From Pachypanchax playfairii (lineage: Eukaryota; Chordata; Actinopteri; Cyprinodontiformes; Aplocheilidae): a stretch of 64,000 bases of DNA. Where the stretch lies: the NCBI GenBank assembly GCA_006937955.1, contig SSNP01000038.1:3808036-3872035 (forward strand), written 5' to 3'. Below are positions 51,232 through 63,614 of the stretch, piece by piece. Both the position numbers and the translations under genes were made by a program. The number at the start of each line of letters is the position of its first letter. The stretch's first letter is position 1. The notes under the pieces were generated by a model. That model saw nothing but the letters and a program-made list of their open reading frames with translations, did not search any database and was not told the DNA's origin.

Positions 51232-51366
51232 TCATGACGGTGTGCTGAGGTACATCTGCAGAGCAGGAGTGAAGATTAGAACAGTTCCCAGTATTGACAC
51301 TGTGAGAAAGGCCCACAGAAAAATCCTGTCCAACACCTGAGCCACAAATTTCCAGTCCTGTACAAC
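51232..51366 (-). CDS. chrnb3: chrnb3 exon 8: M4 and stop
   Basis: 135 nt encoding VVQDWKFVAQVLDRIFLWAF, LTVSILGTVLIFTPALQM and a short tail, with TGA at 51232-51234. Matches the last exon of beta3 genes. Confidence 0.93.
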   Translation of the reverse strand, partial: VVQDWKFVAQVLDRIFLWAFLTVSILGTVLIFTPALQMYLSTPS

Positions 51367-54300
51367 CTGATGAGACAGACAGGTGAAGACAAAGACAGAT
51401 ATAATAAAGTCCACATTTGAGCCTTCAAACCTTTATATTGTCACAGCCTAAAGCATCTCTGTTGATACATTAACTGTTTGATGTCATTTTTATCTGAAGT
51501 AGAAACAAGGATAAGAGATGAAAATAATTCTCTTGAGTAAAAGTGTGAAACAAAGTATGAAATGTGACACCGCACGCGTCTTCGCTCGTCCACTCTCTCA
51601 CCTCTCGTATGAAGTGCTCCTTCCTGATGTGGCGGCTGATGTACCGAACCGAGTTTGTGGCTTTCTCCAGCATCATAAGCCACGCTTGGTTCTCATCCTC
51701 AACCCCTCCCAGGGCTCCTCTCTGTTGGCCGCCCACATGGCCCCTCCTACCCAGACCTCGGCGAGGCTTCAGCTCAGGGCTTCGCATCTCGATATCTGGG
51801 AAGTGGTACCTGAGGATAACAACATTACTGAACATTAGTAGTTTTAATTGACACTGACAGACTGTACTGTTGTGTGTTTGTTCCTGCAGGCAGCACTGAT
51901 TACATTTTATATCACTTCTCATTTTAAATAAATGTATTCAGTTATATGTAAAAAGGCTTTGGCATCTCCTGTTTACCTGTCAGTGTGTCCCCTCATACAC
52001 AACAGCCTGGGCAGCCTCTGAAGAAAGAGGCTTTTTACCCAGGGGGCCATGGGGTGGTAGGTGGCCGAAGAGCGGTGGTGGACGTTAATCACAAAAACTG
52101 TGACGATGATGGAGAAGGTGACAAAGATCATGATGAAGAGGAGGTACTCGCCGATAAGTGGGATCACCTGTTGAAAAACATTAATGATAATTAAACCAAA
52201 AAGTTTATTATAAGCTCAGTCTAATGTGGGAAAATTGTTATTTCTCATGAAAGGAAATTTATTCATCACACCAGAAACACAGTAATATACTGTAAATGTT
52301 CAATTAGTTTTTTTAAATTGTAACATTTTAGTTACATTCATTCAAACTGGTTACATTCAAACGTTACAATATAGACTGAAATGAATCTAAAGTCTTGGAA
52401 ACACATTTAACATTGTTTTAAATCTCCAATGATCTGTTAACTTATCATCAGCCCATGAATCTAAGATCACGAGCAGAAAATCAAAACGGTGGTAAATCAC
52501 ATAAAATATGAGACTGAAAAAAGGCTTTCTGAAGAACCTGCTTCACAAACCTTTGAGGATGAAGGAATGATTTCTTCTATGACCAACAGGAACACAGTGA
52601 GCGAAACCAGAACAGATGTGGAAAGCGACAGTTTCTCCCCCTCGTCTGATGGCAAGTAGAACACCAGCACAGTGAGAAAGGACAAGCCGAGGCACGGGAT
52701 GATGAGGAAGAGTGTGTAAAACAAGGGCAGCCGCTTAAGGATGAAGGAGTAGGTGATAAACGGGTACCAGTAGATCCCGTCCCTCCTGCTTCCTTTAACT
52801 CCAGTGGCATTAAGGATTTCCCATTCACCATTATCAAAAAAGTCTTTACAGTCCACATAGTGATCCACCAGGACCAGGTCCACCATGTTTCCATCATAAG
52901 TCCATGAGCCGAACTTCATGGAGCAGTTCTGTCGATCAAAGGGGAAGAAGGTGACGTCCATGGTGCAGGAGGATTTATAACTGGCAGGTGGAGTCCACAT
53001 TATGGTTCCGTCCCAGCGCACAATGGCTTTAGTCATCAAGGAACCTTCGAAGCGACCGTCAGCACTGAGAGAAAGTCAGAACAAATAGAAGGAAAGTGTT
53101 AGTCTCAACATTCAGTAGAATAAACTGAAGGGGGGGGGGGGTCCTGTTTAACTCACTTCTCATACAGAACAATGTCAGGAAGCCATATTGTTTCTGATGG
53201 GACTCTGATGGAAGTAATACCTCCATAATCATCAGGGTTCCACTTCAGCTTCACATCAGTCCACTCCTTTAAAAAAAAACACACATCACACAATCAGCTG
53301 CTCACATCTGGAAATCTGAAGAAGTCTCTTCTTAGAGTTTTTATTTCACGTCATAAGAAAAAGATTCTTCGATCAGTTTTAATAATAAAAAACATCTTGT
53401 TTGCTTTTGTTTGTGTCTTTCACCTGATGGACTTTCTCTTTACTGTGTTTTCAGATGAAATCGGGCACAAAATCTATATGAAATCATTGTCTTCAAATCA
53501 AATCAAACTTTATTTGTACAGCACTTTTCATGCTATTTGTAACACAAAGTGCTTCACATATACATACGGTACATAAAAACAGACAATCAAACACAAAAAC
53601 AACAATTCAGACCCCAACCCCCTGCTACCCCCCACCCCCATCCTCCATAAATGCTATCTAGCTCTTTAAATTAAAAGCTCAATAAATAAACAACTGGCTT
53701 GACAACACTGTGAGGAAACTGTGTATGTATGAGGTTCATCCACAACCAGGGGCTGGTCCACCCAGGACCACGACCGATGGTCGTCTGAAGATGTCTGTGC
53801 AACATTTTCTCCAACATGAATTCTTTACCATTTGCTGATTGCTGTTTGGAAATATTACTTTTAACCTGCTTTTGTTTCCTGAACAACTCTTTTTACTCAT
53901 TTTGAGCTTCTGTAGAGACTCAGGTGTTATAAAGGACTGATGCACAACAACAAACATGTACTGGGATCTTTTTTCCCCCAAAATTGTTTTTTTCCTGCAA
54001 CAAAACTGTCTCATTAAAAGTTAAATGAAAAAAAATCTAAATTCAAGATTTTTTAAACACTGTTGCATCTATATGAGGAAGATTTTTTTTTTTGGGGGGG
54101 GTCCCAACATTCTGCTTCCTAGTGACACCCTCCAGCTACTCCTGGGGTGTAATATGTATAGTGAGCTCTGGTTCTTCCCTGCCGTCTCTGAGGAGCATCA
54201 GCTCTACACTGAGCCAACTTCTAGTTTCTTTTTTAATTTAATTTGTCCTTATTTAAATGAAAAGCTCTTATTGAGCACTAAATTCTCTTTACAAAGGAAG

Positions 54301-57300
54301 GAACTACTCACCAAGTCAAAAACCGAAGCATTGGATAAAAGAGTTCAGTATTTGACTGACAAACAGGATACTCATTGTATCATATACTGAGGCTTCTTCT
54401 CATTTGAAATAAAAAGGGATATTAAATCTTTTTTTCCATCCATCTGTTCAGATTCTTTTGCTTCTCTATAGTCAAGCCTTTCAAAAGATTTACAACAATG
54501 TAACAAACTACACTGAAATGAAGAGAAGACGATCCAGAACTTGTAAAAGTTGAAAACTAAAACATCTTTACCTGCCAGAGCCAAACATTTGTAGTCATCA
54601 GCTGGTTCTTTTCATCCTGAAAGGAAAAAAAAACAATTAAATAAAGAAATCGAGCTCACTGTTAGTAAATCGGCTCACTGGGAATGATAAGAGAGGCTAA
54701 TGAGGAGCAAACCAGAAGCAAAGTCATTAAAGCCTGGAAGTCAAAGGTTTATTTTTTCCTCAAGTCATTTAGATTCTTAGTTTACTTTTTTCTTTTAATG
54801 TGCCGTAGAACAGCTTTTGATGTTAAGTGCTTACCTTCGGCAACATTTCACATGAAAGACAATGATTTAAAGATTTACATTAAATACCAGCGGTAAAATC
54901 ATTAGACATTAATCACTCGAGTACTGCTGGGTTTCTTCTGCAGTTGCTAAAAATGAAATATGAGCAACATTAAAAACAACAGCGAGAGGCTTAAAAAGAA
55001 GTCAATGAAGGATTATCTTTACCTAAACAAAGGAAAAGTAAATTAAGAAAATCGAGGAAATAACTTGTCTTCTCATGAGAGGTGGCAGGAAATTACTGAT
55101 TGCATCTAAAAGCAGTGTTTTAGTCATAAATATGATAAAATACCAAATAAAATACAAACTATCTTTCTGCTAAATATTAAATCTGTGAATAAGAATCATA
55201 AATATAAAACATTACCCTCTCTGGGTCTCAGTCAAGCAGCTTTGAGAGATTGTGTGTTCTTGCTTAAATAATGAATGTAATTGGGGCTTTTGCAGCTCAG
55301 TGGACTGAATCCTTCATTTGGTACCATTGAAGGCCACTTCAGGCCTTTTTTTATGCTTTTCTTCTTTCTCTTATTTAAAACTTCCTTTCTTTGTTCTTGT
55401 AAGTTCCTTTCATTTGACTTGTTTTAAGTTTTCTAATTAGACTTTTAGAGCTCTTATATGCTCTTATTGCACTTTCCTCTTTGAAATGCAGTCTGTTCTT
55501 GTTTATCATCTCACTTTCTATTTATTCTCTTCTTTCTTACCTCTTTACCATCCACTCTTCAAGTTCACTGACCACTTTAAGAAGTATAAGACAATGTTTA
55601 CTTCCGCTGTTAGTGCAGCAAGTTCTAAGGAAACATTAGACTTGATATATTCACCTCCAACACACAGGAGTAAGAAATGCTAAGGAAGTTCTCATCCATT
55701 ATCCATGAGGCATGAAAAGCTCATTGACTCAGCTCCATCATATCTTAAAGAATTCATATTTCATAAATTATCCCAACAGGCTACTTTGTTATCATGCTGC
55801 AGACTTAATTGTGGTTCTTAAAGCCGTATGTGAGGCAGAACATTCAGTTATTAGACTGAGATGCAGGACCCAGTTTGTGGTAGACATCTATTCAAATTTT
55901 AAGACAGCAGCTTTTAAAGTTCCATTTTTGAAAACTTGGTCCTTCATTTGTCGACTTTTCTAATTGTTCCCTAATACACTGTCATGGTCAGATCCAAGGA
56001 CTGGACTAAGGAAAATAAGCAGAAAAAGCAGCTGAGATCCACAGAGGAACAATAGAAGACCTTCAGAAAGCAGTAAAAACTATTAAAAGGTACAATATGG
56101 AACATTTTCACAAAAAGCAATATTTTCAAAAAATAATGCTACCAGTGTTGTTTAGAGGGGTGTAGAATGAAAATACTTTAACAATTATGTTTAAGGGAAA
56201 ATAAAATATTTATTCTGACGGGCACGGCGTCGGCATTTTGTTTACATCTACCAGCCAATAGCTGACAGAGCAGCGGGCACCATTGCAGGTTGCCTAATAC
56301 GGTGAATAGTCCGTAACAGCAAGGCTGGTACTGTAGAGGGCTGCGAAGTCAGTGGTTGGAGAAGCTGCTTCAGAGCGCCGGGGATTCTGTCGTCGTTCTC
56401 TGGGGAGGAGCAACCGGAGAGGATCGGGGGCCAGAGTTGGTTTGGGTGAGTAATTTTTGCGTCATCGGAGCGCGCACGGGGGTCGTGGGCCTGATGCCCC
56501 AAAGGCTCGAGGCCTTGTTTTGTTATTGTGGCGGCAGCATCTGCACGCCGGATGTTGCTGTGGTGTTTTCATGTTCCATATTGCATCTTATTCATTAAAG
56601 TTCCACTTTTTTAGCCCTTAAACACTTTGTGAAGTGAATTTATAGTGTCTAGGAGTGTAAGTGTACTTGATTACTTTATTTTTTTTAAACAATTTTACAA
56701 ACATTCCAACAACATAAGCAAGTATTACAAAACTATGGTTGAAATCATTAAGAAAATACATTTGAACATGTTTGAAATGATTAAGCTTCATTTACTTCAG
56801 GAACCTTTCTTATTTAGCTCATGAAAGCTGATGGTTGGTTAAATGTCTGTCATGAAGGTTTAAAACGTGCATCAATTTAAAAGACACACACCACAAAAGC
56901 AACAAAAAGTCTTGAAATTCTTAAAAAGTTTGATGCGTTGCATTTTCTTTGAATTGATTTTCAGAAATCTCCTGCACACTAATGTCACCACATCCACTCA
57001 CCACATCAACCAGCTGTGAGATCTTCAGTCCAAAGCGTACTGTTATGGTGTCGTTGGCGTGCTGGACGGGCCGAACCCACTTCTGGTAACCTTTAAAGAG
57101 ATTTCTCAGCAAAGAATCTTCCATCTCAGCTAGAGACACAAAGTCCTCTGAGGCTGGAAGGAAGAAGGAAAAAGAGCTGTGAGAAATATGAAAGGAAACA
57201 AAACACAGAGGTGACTGAAATTTACTGGTGGACAGAAAATAACACAGATAATTAGATATAAAACAACACCTGTCAATATATCTAATTTATTTAAATAAAG

Positions 57301-60300
57301 TTCTAGTATAATCAAAACCAGGACGTGCTTTTGTTAAAGTCATCATGTCTTGTGCCAAAGATTTTGCTGAGGAATGTAGAGTACTGAGGGAGATGACGTT
57401 CATTCTGCAAAATACTGAATTCATTTAATCTAAAAAAAGTTATTTAAGCAAAGAACAAGAAAGTTTGACCTGAAGTTTTTTACTAGGTTATTTTATATCT
57501 CTGAAATGACAAACGTCAACATGATGGTGACACGGACATGGATTCAAAAACCCAGGACATAATGTGGAAACAAGTCATTTTTTGTCATTAATGAGGAAAT
57601 GTTTTACTGGACAAACAAACAGATTAATCACATGCACATTTTAAATTTTTAAATTCTCATTAAAGTCACATTTGAGTTTCTTATGGCAATAAATTACATG
57701 AGCTGAGAAACAAATGTCACAAAAATAAAAACAGTTTCAAATGCACATAAATGTGGATCCTGTGTGTTTCAAAACACACATTAATTAACAAAGTGAAGCG
57801 TCTCCTTTTTGGACAAATAAATGAAGTCATGTCCTTCGAGTCGTGCAGCACACTGACTGTCAGACTTGGACTGACAGCTGGTCATGGCCCAACAAATGCA
57901 TCTGAGCTCCAAAGGCTGGAAAATGATCATGCTGATATGATCACCTCAGACAGATCAATTGTCATGGGAGATAAAAATAGCTCAGAGCGCTCAGTGCAGT
58001 CAAGCATGAGACATAATCATCAATTAAAGAGTGACACTTACATCCAGTGGGAAACTGTGAAACAAGGGAACAGCGTTCCTACTTTACCAGCCATCATTCA
58101 TTAGCAAACAGCTGGGAGACATTAGATCCCCGAGGTGTTGAAAACAGTGAAGTGAAGTTATAAAGAAAAATGTAATTGAATGTAATTCAGATTCACTTAT
58201 GAGCTGAAATTACACAGAAATAAAACAGTTTATATTTAGTAAACTCAGAATTGTTTCAAAACTATTTAGAAACACAAAGTTTGATTTAGAGATTCTGCTA
58301 AAAGTCTGTGTTATTCACCAAGACAAGATGGTTCTGTCATATTGTCCTCCAGTAAGAAACTGAAACACTTCTCTGTTACTCATTATATCCAAGTCAGATG
58401 CAAATGGCAGCTGCTGGACGCTCGGAGCGCTAAGTGACATTTGTATACAAGCAGCAAACAACCGCCTCTCTCAATAACTCAGTTCCTTTATCAGCCCAAA
58501 GCTTGGAGCAACATTTGTCCACATAAGAATATTTGGCACAGCCAGTGTTGTTACAGAGGCCAAAAACACAGAAGAAAAAAGTTCCATTCAACAGCTTTTC
58601 AAATAAGAGCAATGCATCAGAGGAGTGGTGAGAGCTGATAAGAGAAGGAGAGAGACAGAGTGGCCCAGAGCAATTCCCTCTAGCGTCTGAGAGGCAGAAC
58701 GAGCTGGAAAGATAGAAGTTAGTGCAGAAGGACACGTTAACTAGGGCAAGGGGAAGGAGAACAGACAGCAAAACAAATAGCACGAGGAGAAACTAATTCC
58801 CATTTCTTCTTGTGTCTAAACACAGATTCTGTTTTTAACTTTGTGGGACAGTTTCTTTTTTTACATTCTGGGCTGTTTCCTTACAAGCAGCAGCTGTGGC
58901 TTCATTTCGGACAGCGATACAAACAGATCAGACCCACTGACACGTGCATCACAGGGTTTGTTAGAGAAATCGAAATAACTGCATTGATTAAAATTTCTCC
59001 AGCACCTGGTCTGTTGATGTTTGTTTAATGTTTTGCATTCATGTATCTCCTTATTATCCTTTATTGTTTCAGTTAGTTTTTTCCATTCTATAAATCATCA
59101 CACCTGATTCGTTTCACCTGTACGTGTCAGGCATTATCATAGACTGAATCATTTCAATCTTTATGTTAAAGTCTTTGTTGTTGGTAAAAATATGATGTTA
59201 TTTGTTTGTTGTTAAGTCACTGTTGTTATTGATGATTGTACTGTAACATCTGGGATTTCCAGTTCATTTTTTAATCTTCTTGCTACCGACACACTTTCAG
59301 TTCTGATTCTGGTTTTTATCCTGTCTTCAGGTCTACGTGTCTCAAACGTAGATCTTTGGCTGCTATACTTACACAACACATTAAAAGATACTGTCATGAC
59401 TGTTCAACATGATGTTAGTAAACTGTTACTATGCAGTGATTTACGTTATAATACTTGACTCTTTAACTAATCTTTTGCAGATGTACATGAAGTCAGTTTT
59501 TCTGTCGTTTCCACCTTGTGTCTTACTGAAGACAAGCTCTTTAGACCAGTGTTTCCCAACTCTAGTTCTCAAGGTCACACTACCCTGTTTTCATGTGTCT
59601 CTACTCCAACACAGCTGCTTGAAATCAACAAATTACCTGAGACCTTGCCTTTAACTTCTGAAGAAGCCTGTCAATAATCCATCAATTTGACTCCATCCAT
59701 TTTCTAAACTGGCTTCTTCTTGTTTAGGGTCGTAGGGAGCTGCTACCTGTTGCCAGTGGTCATTGGGCGAGAGGCGGGGGACACCCTGGACAGGTCGCCA
59801 GTCCATCACAGGGCCACCACATGTGCCAAAGTAGGGAAAAGTCTAAAACATGTAGAGCAGTGTGCAGGTTGTGAAACACTGCTAGATAGAAACTGTTGTG
59901 TGAATTTATTCAACTGAAGAAAATTTGACCTTTTGAGGAACTAAAACTCTGACCAGAAAATATTATATAACTGCAAACTGCAACACTGACAACAGAATAT
60001 TTGAAATTCACAGTCTGGTTGCATGAAGCATGTCCATATGTTTTTTCTTTCTTTATTTTTGTTCTTTTGTTATCCATAAGTGAAGTGTTTTGCATCTTAA
60101 GGCTACTAGAAGAAAATGAGTGTTGATCCTACAATCAGAGCTCAGTGCATCAAACTGTAGCAAGATAAGGACTTTTTCCTTCCTGCTTCCTGCTGCATGT
60201 GTAGGACATTAAAAGTTAAAGTACAGGCTGTGATCAGACTCAGATTACATTCCCTTGCATCAGATCATAACACAGTTTACAAAGCCCTCAAATGAGGCTT

Positions 60301-61916
60301 TTGCACAAAGTCAGCTATATCCATATTTCCACCATCCCTGAAGCAAGAAGATCCTTTTCAGCTCTATTCCAGATCAACAAATCCACAACAGACTTACAAG
60401 TTAAACATTGCAGAGAAGGATTCCTCTGCCAGAGTCAGCTGACTCCATCAGAGACAAGCTGATCGACCCTGTGACTGTGAATGTGTGCGTGTTGGACAGA
60501 TGTAGAGAGGAGAGTATTGATTAGAATGTGCTGTGTGGTGCTTGTGTGTGTGTGTTGGGGGGTGGGGGATGGGGGAGTTCCATCTCTGTGGGAAAATTAT
60601 GATGCATTAGAGTATCAGCGTTCATGTCTACGTCTTGTATGAGTGGTATAAAGAGAGAATGTGCAGCACTCAGATAAAGTTTGTTGGGAGAAAAGCTTCG
60701 CTGATGACTGACAGAGACACAGGAGGGCCTCAGCATGCAGGCGTGCACCCTGCTTCCTTCTTTAATCTGAAACACTCCATGGATTCCAACAGCAGTACGA
60801 TCACCTTGACACTACATCTGTTCCATATGGAACCACAATGAGATGCACCACTGAGAAGTGTAACAGAAGGGATGGGAAAACAGGAAAATCTAGAATTTGC
60901 ATTTTAGCCTTTTAACTGCACCAACTCCATTTAAAATCTAGAGAAACAACTCTGCGGCCTGTTAGTGGGAAAGAACATAAACTGTGTGGAATCTGAGCTG
61001 TAACCAGGAACATGCTTATCCAAGATGCAACTTGACAGATGCATCCAGAAAAAACAATTATTTTAAAGTAGTTTGCGTCACTGGATTCTACCAGTGAGTG
61101 TCATGAATTATGGTAGTTAGATGAAGCTTTTTTTTAAAGCACTGAAATGATGTCAGTAGTTAGAATCTGCTCCAGTCCACACACATGCACGCAGTGCATT
61201 TGAACCAAACTGTGAACAGTCATGACTTGTGGATTAGACTCCAAATTACAGGACGATTATTTTAATTTAACCTTTACATGATGCTCTTGCTTGAATGTCT
61301 TCCAACAATCACCTCTTACAAGTTGGAAGTTGACAACAGACTGTGTTTCTGTCGCTCCGGTGAGACAATATTCTGCTCTTTAGTTTTCATAACGAAGCCT
61401 GTGAGACATGAATGGCTTTATTATGTGAGGGAATTTGTTGTCCCATTCCTTTCTGTGCTTATTATATTTTTCATTGTCTCTTATTGTTCTGTAGTGTGTC
61501 ACACAGCTCGTGTTCAGTCACACATCCCCAGGGGGGCGCTGCACACTCACTCTTTAGTAAATTATTAATGTGCTCTTCTCTGCTGACCCCATCGTTTTGT
61601 CTTGCTGCCTCGCTCCATTTAAAGTATAAATTATACAATATAAAAGCATCTTTATGAAACACTTTGTTTATTAGGAAGCGCTGGTTGGAACATGCCACAC
61701 AAACACTGATTAGTCTTGTTGAACAATGAAGCCAGCGTGGATTGTGAGACGCGCAACACGCGCCACAATCAGAAACATCTTCAGCACCTTGAATTATTCT
61801 TCCCACTGATTTTCCATGTCTTGACAGATTACACCCAGATGTTTCCCCCGGTTCTCACCTTGCACAGCAGCCTTCCCAAGAGCCAAGAACCACAACATCG
61901 CAGCCGGAAACTTCAT
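51232..61916 (-). CDS. chrnb3: Nicotinic acetylcholine receptor subunit beta3 (8 exons)
   Basis: Beta3 is an accessory subunit that enters heteropentamers with alpha and other beta subunits in neurons. Coding exons (- strand order): 61859-61916, 57002-57153, 54572-54616, 53157-53266, 52551-53064, 51977-52167, 51602-51809, 51232-51366. They total 1,413 nt and splice in frame to 470 aa (human protein about 458). Visible: signal peptide, Cys-loop C155-C169, no vicinal Cys pair in loop C (so a non-alpha subunit), M1 to M4, and valine at the 9' pore position (V275) instead of leucine, the beta3 hallmark. Near-identity to beta3 is plain in SYKSSCTMDVTFFPFDRQNC, RDGIYWYPFITYSF and YHPMAPWVK. No stops or frameshifts. 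Teleosts can have two chrnb3 copies (a and b); which one this is I cannot tell. Confidence 0.93.
51602..51809 (-). CDS. chrnb3: chrnb3 exon 7: cytoplasmic loop
   Basis: 208 nt encoding YHFPDIEMRSPELKPRRGLG through an Arg/Gly-rich stretch (RRGHVGGQQRGALGG) to LEKATNSVRYISRHIRKEHF and IRE, the conserved amphipathic helix before M4. The AG|GTACC acceptor and GAG|GTGAGA donor keep the frame. Confidence 0.88.
51977..52167 (-). CDS. chrnb3: chrnb3 exon 6: M3
   Basis: 191 nt encoding VIPLIGEYLLFIMIFVTFSI, IVTVFVINVHHRSSATYHPM and LPRLLCMRGHTD. Flanked by AACAG and GTAAACAG, so a real exon split off the family's large exon. Confidence 0.92.
52551..53064 (-). CDS. chrnb3: chrnb3 exon 5: Cys-loop, M1, M2
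   Basis: 514 nt from ADGRFEGSLMTKAIVRWDG through the Cys-loop, NGEWEILNATGVKGSRRDG, M1 (LFYTLFLIIPCLGLSFLTVL) and M2 (SLSTSVLVSLTVFLLVIEE), ending IIPSSSK at a GTTTGT donor. In the usual six-exon layout this exon would continue through M3 and the loop. Confidence 0.93.
53157..53266 (-). CDS. chrnb3: chrnb3 exon 4
   Basis: 110 nt encoding EWTDVKLKWNPDDYGGITSI and RVPSETIWLPDIVLYE. The next codon (Asn) is split with exon 5. GTGAGT donor followed by a 12-G run in the intron. Confidence 0.92.
53496..53640 (-). mobile_element. LINE/SINE tail fragment in chrnb3 intron
   Basis: CAAATCAAATCAAACTTTAT with TTGTACAGCACTTTTCAT and CAAAGTGCTTCACA is the widespread fish L2/SINE tail, followed by a C- and A-rich stretch. 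It lies in the intron between exons 3 and 4. Confidence 0.6.
54572..54616 (-). CDS. chrnb3: chrnb3 exon 3: DEKNQLM microexon
   Basis: 45 nt encoding DEKNQLMTTNVWLWQ, bounded by CAG and GTAAAG. Family-typical size. Confidence 0.92.
55705..55920 (+). mobile_element. LINE C-terminal coding relic
   Basis: LHHILKNSYFINYPNRLLCY and AADLIVVLKAVCEAEHSVIR correspond, in decayed form, to the LINE block 'YLKEL..PYRPNRALRSQTAGLLVVPRV...GRAFSYQAP'. It is the same family as the fragment at 36940. In the chrnb3 intron between exons 2 and 3. Confidence 0.55.
56085..56600. mobile_element. Non-autonomous DNA element, full copy (relative at 63,615)
   Basis: The left end has ACAATATGGAACATTTTCA and the right end the inverted TGTTCCATATTGCATCTTA. 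The interior turns CpG-rich (ACGGGCACGGCGTCGGCATT). A related copy starts at 63615 in the same orientation, sharing TTTGTTTACATCTACCAGCC and AGCAGCGG. No transposase frame. In the chrnb3 intron between exons 2 and 3. Confidence 0.65.
57002..57153 (-). CDS. chrnb3: chrnb3 exon 2
   Basis: 152 nt encoding SEDFVSLAEMEDSLLRNLFK then GYQKWVRPVQHANDT and FGLKISQLVDV. LFKGYQKWVRPV and LKISQLVDV are beta3/alpha5 hallmarks. NDT is a potential glycosylation site. Confidence 0.92.
59549..59882. mobile_element. hAT-like MITE with an embedded LINE tail
   Basis: The left end CAGTGTTTCCCAACTCTAGT faces an inverted CAGTGTTTCACAACCTGCAC at the right. Between them, 59738-59823 is a fish LINE tail (GGGCGAGAGGCGGGGGACAC, CCTGGACAGGTCGCCAGTCC). 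Flanks do not show a clear duplication, so the pairing of ends is tentative. In the chrnb3 intron between exons 1 and 2. Confidence 0.5.
61859..61916 (-). CDS. chrnb3: chrnb3 exon 1: signal peptide, three candidate starts
   Basis: The chosen ATG at 61916 gives MKFPAAMLWFLALGKAAVQ, a clean signal peptide. Two further in-frame ATGs lie at 61934 (MKTGGS extension) and 61958 (MVEGLNPG extension), with an in-frame TGA further up. The GTGAG donor is at 61858. Confidence 0.7.
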
Positions 61917-61958
61917 GCTTCCTCCTGTCTTCATCCCCGGATTTAATCCCTCTACCAT

Positions 61959-62290
61959 CCGTTCTGTCGTGCAGAGTGCGTCTCCTCAGCAGCCATGTGG
62001 GACCTTCAGGTGTTCCAACACCGCGACGGCCGGTGGAAATGATGCGGGAGGTACCGCCTTCTCACTGCGGTGCACAGCCGCCCCTCTTTCTCCTTCCTTC
62101 GGTTTTTATGTCGCCTGTTGTTTCTCTGCAGCTTCTCTACGTGCGCGTCCCGGTGTTAGTGCCAGAACCGAGCCGCCGGGCTGAGGGCGGGACAGGAGAG
62201 GACTGCCCAATCAGGATGTGGAGGGTGGACAAAGCTGGAGGGAACTGTTCATTTAATTTAACTATTTCACACGTTGTCAGGATGTAAAGT
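61959..62290 (-). promoter_or_regulatory. Probable chrnb3 promoter and 5' UTR region
   Basis: GC- and CpG-rich sequence upstream of exon 1 (for example CACCGCGACGGCCGG near 62019, GAACCGAGCCGCCGGGC near 62164) contrasts with AT-rich DNA on both sides. A transcription start cannot be placed by eye. Confidence 0.4.
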
Positions 62291-63614
62291 CACTGTGGTT
62301 CGTCTGAAAAACTCTGAATTATTATTTTATTATATGAAGCCTTATGATAAATAGTGAACCAAAAGTGGAAACCCCCCCCCACACACACACACACACACAT
62401 TTCAGAAAATAGCCCCATACTTAAACTGAGAAAAACACCTCAATTTCAAACAATACTGCATAATATATTAAAATACATAATTAAATGTTTTTAATTGAAT
62501 ATTTATTTATATAATATATACAATTTTACATGTTTTGTTCATAGTTTTTTGTGGTTTGTTTTTTATGGTTCAGATCTTTTGAAATGTTTGTGTGTTTTGG
62601 TACACAGAACTTCAGACAGAAGACAGAACTTCATTTTATTCCTCACTTTTAAGAGCGTTATATTCCAACAGTTATTAGGCTGCACCTTGGACAGGTTGCA
62701 AGTCCATCTCAGGGCCACATAGTGGCCATTTACATTTTATAAACATAATGTGATACTCAAAACATTCACTTTCTCCTCTATAAATCATCATATTCTAATG
62801 AATTATGGAGTTATCCGGTAACATTATGAGTGAAGGATGAGGCACAGGGCTGACTTTACAAGATGTGCAACATTTCCAGATATTGTGAAGCACTTAGTTT
62901 ATAATAAATGCTTTAAATCATCTTTCAGGAATCAGTGACCTGTAAGTTTCCTCTAAGAAGCCCATCACACTGTTTTGACAGCAGAACATTACCACAAATC
63001 ATCAGAGTGCAGTTTAATGATTCAGTCAGTTCTACATACAGAGACACTTCTTCATCCCTGCTGGGCCCTACCCTACGATAACATACATGCTGCTCTATAA
63101 TCGCTTTGTTGTCACATGAGACTTTGTGATGCAGTGAGCTCTATGAATGTTTCATGCATGACTGAGTCCATGTTAATGATCCAAAGACAACATGAAGCAG
63201 CTAAAAGCAAACATCTCAAATGAATAGACATAAACTACTGAATGGGACAAGACTCAAACCCATTTCAACCCGATGACGATCTTAACAGAAAAATAAAGAA
63301 AATATGGTGGAAACCTTTCACAAAAAACCTCCAGTTCATACATTATACAACTGCTTGTCAGCTGCCTATTTACAGGGAAAACAAAGAATGAAGAAAAAAA
63401 ACTTTCAGTCTGTATAGATTCTCAGTCATCCAGGACATGTCAATCCAAAAATATGTTTTAAAAAGTGCAACTGGACTTCTTCTTCACCTTTAATGAAAAG
63501 GCTTCTTTAGTTCTAATCCTGGTTTGAGAGTTCCAGGCTGAAAAGTTGTTGTGACTGCAGTATAAATTACCTTGTTAGAGGTTGTTGACACACTAGTCCC
63601 ATCTGAGAGACATT
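62291..63614. other. Upstream non-coding DNA
   Basis: No gene seen. It contains a C-run followed by (AC)n at about 62373-62399, and at 62672-62722 a LINE tail (TGCACCTTGGACAGGTTGCA) of the same type as at 59738. The remainder is AT-rich and unassigned. Confidence 0.55.

Noticed and set aside
51518..51851. Plus-strand frames of about 100 codons
   Set aside because: Antisense shadows of chrnb3 exon 7.
57751..58104. 117-codon plus-strand frame in chrnb3 intron 1
   Set aside because: No motif and no supporting context; treated as chance.
51232..61916. Calling the gene chrna5
   Set aside because: alpha5 is the closest relative, but loop C has no Cys-Cys pair and the pore, M3 and YHPMAPWVK sequences are beta3-like.
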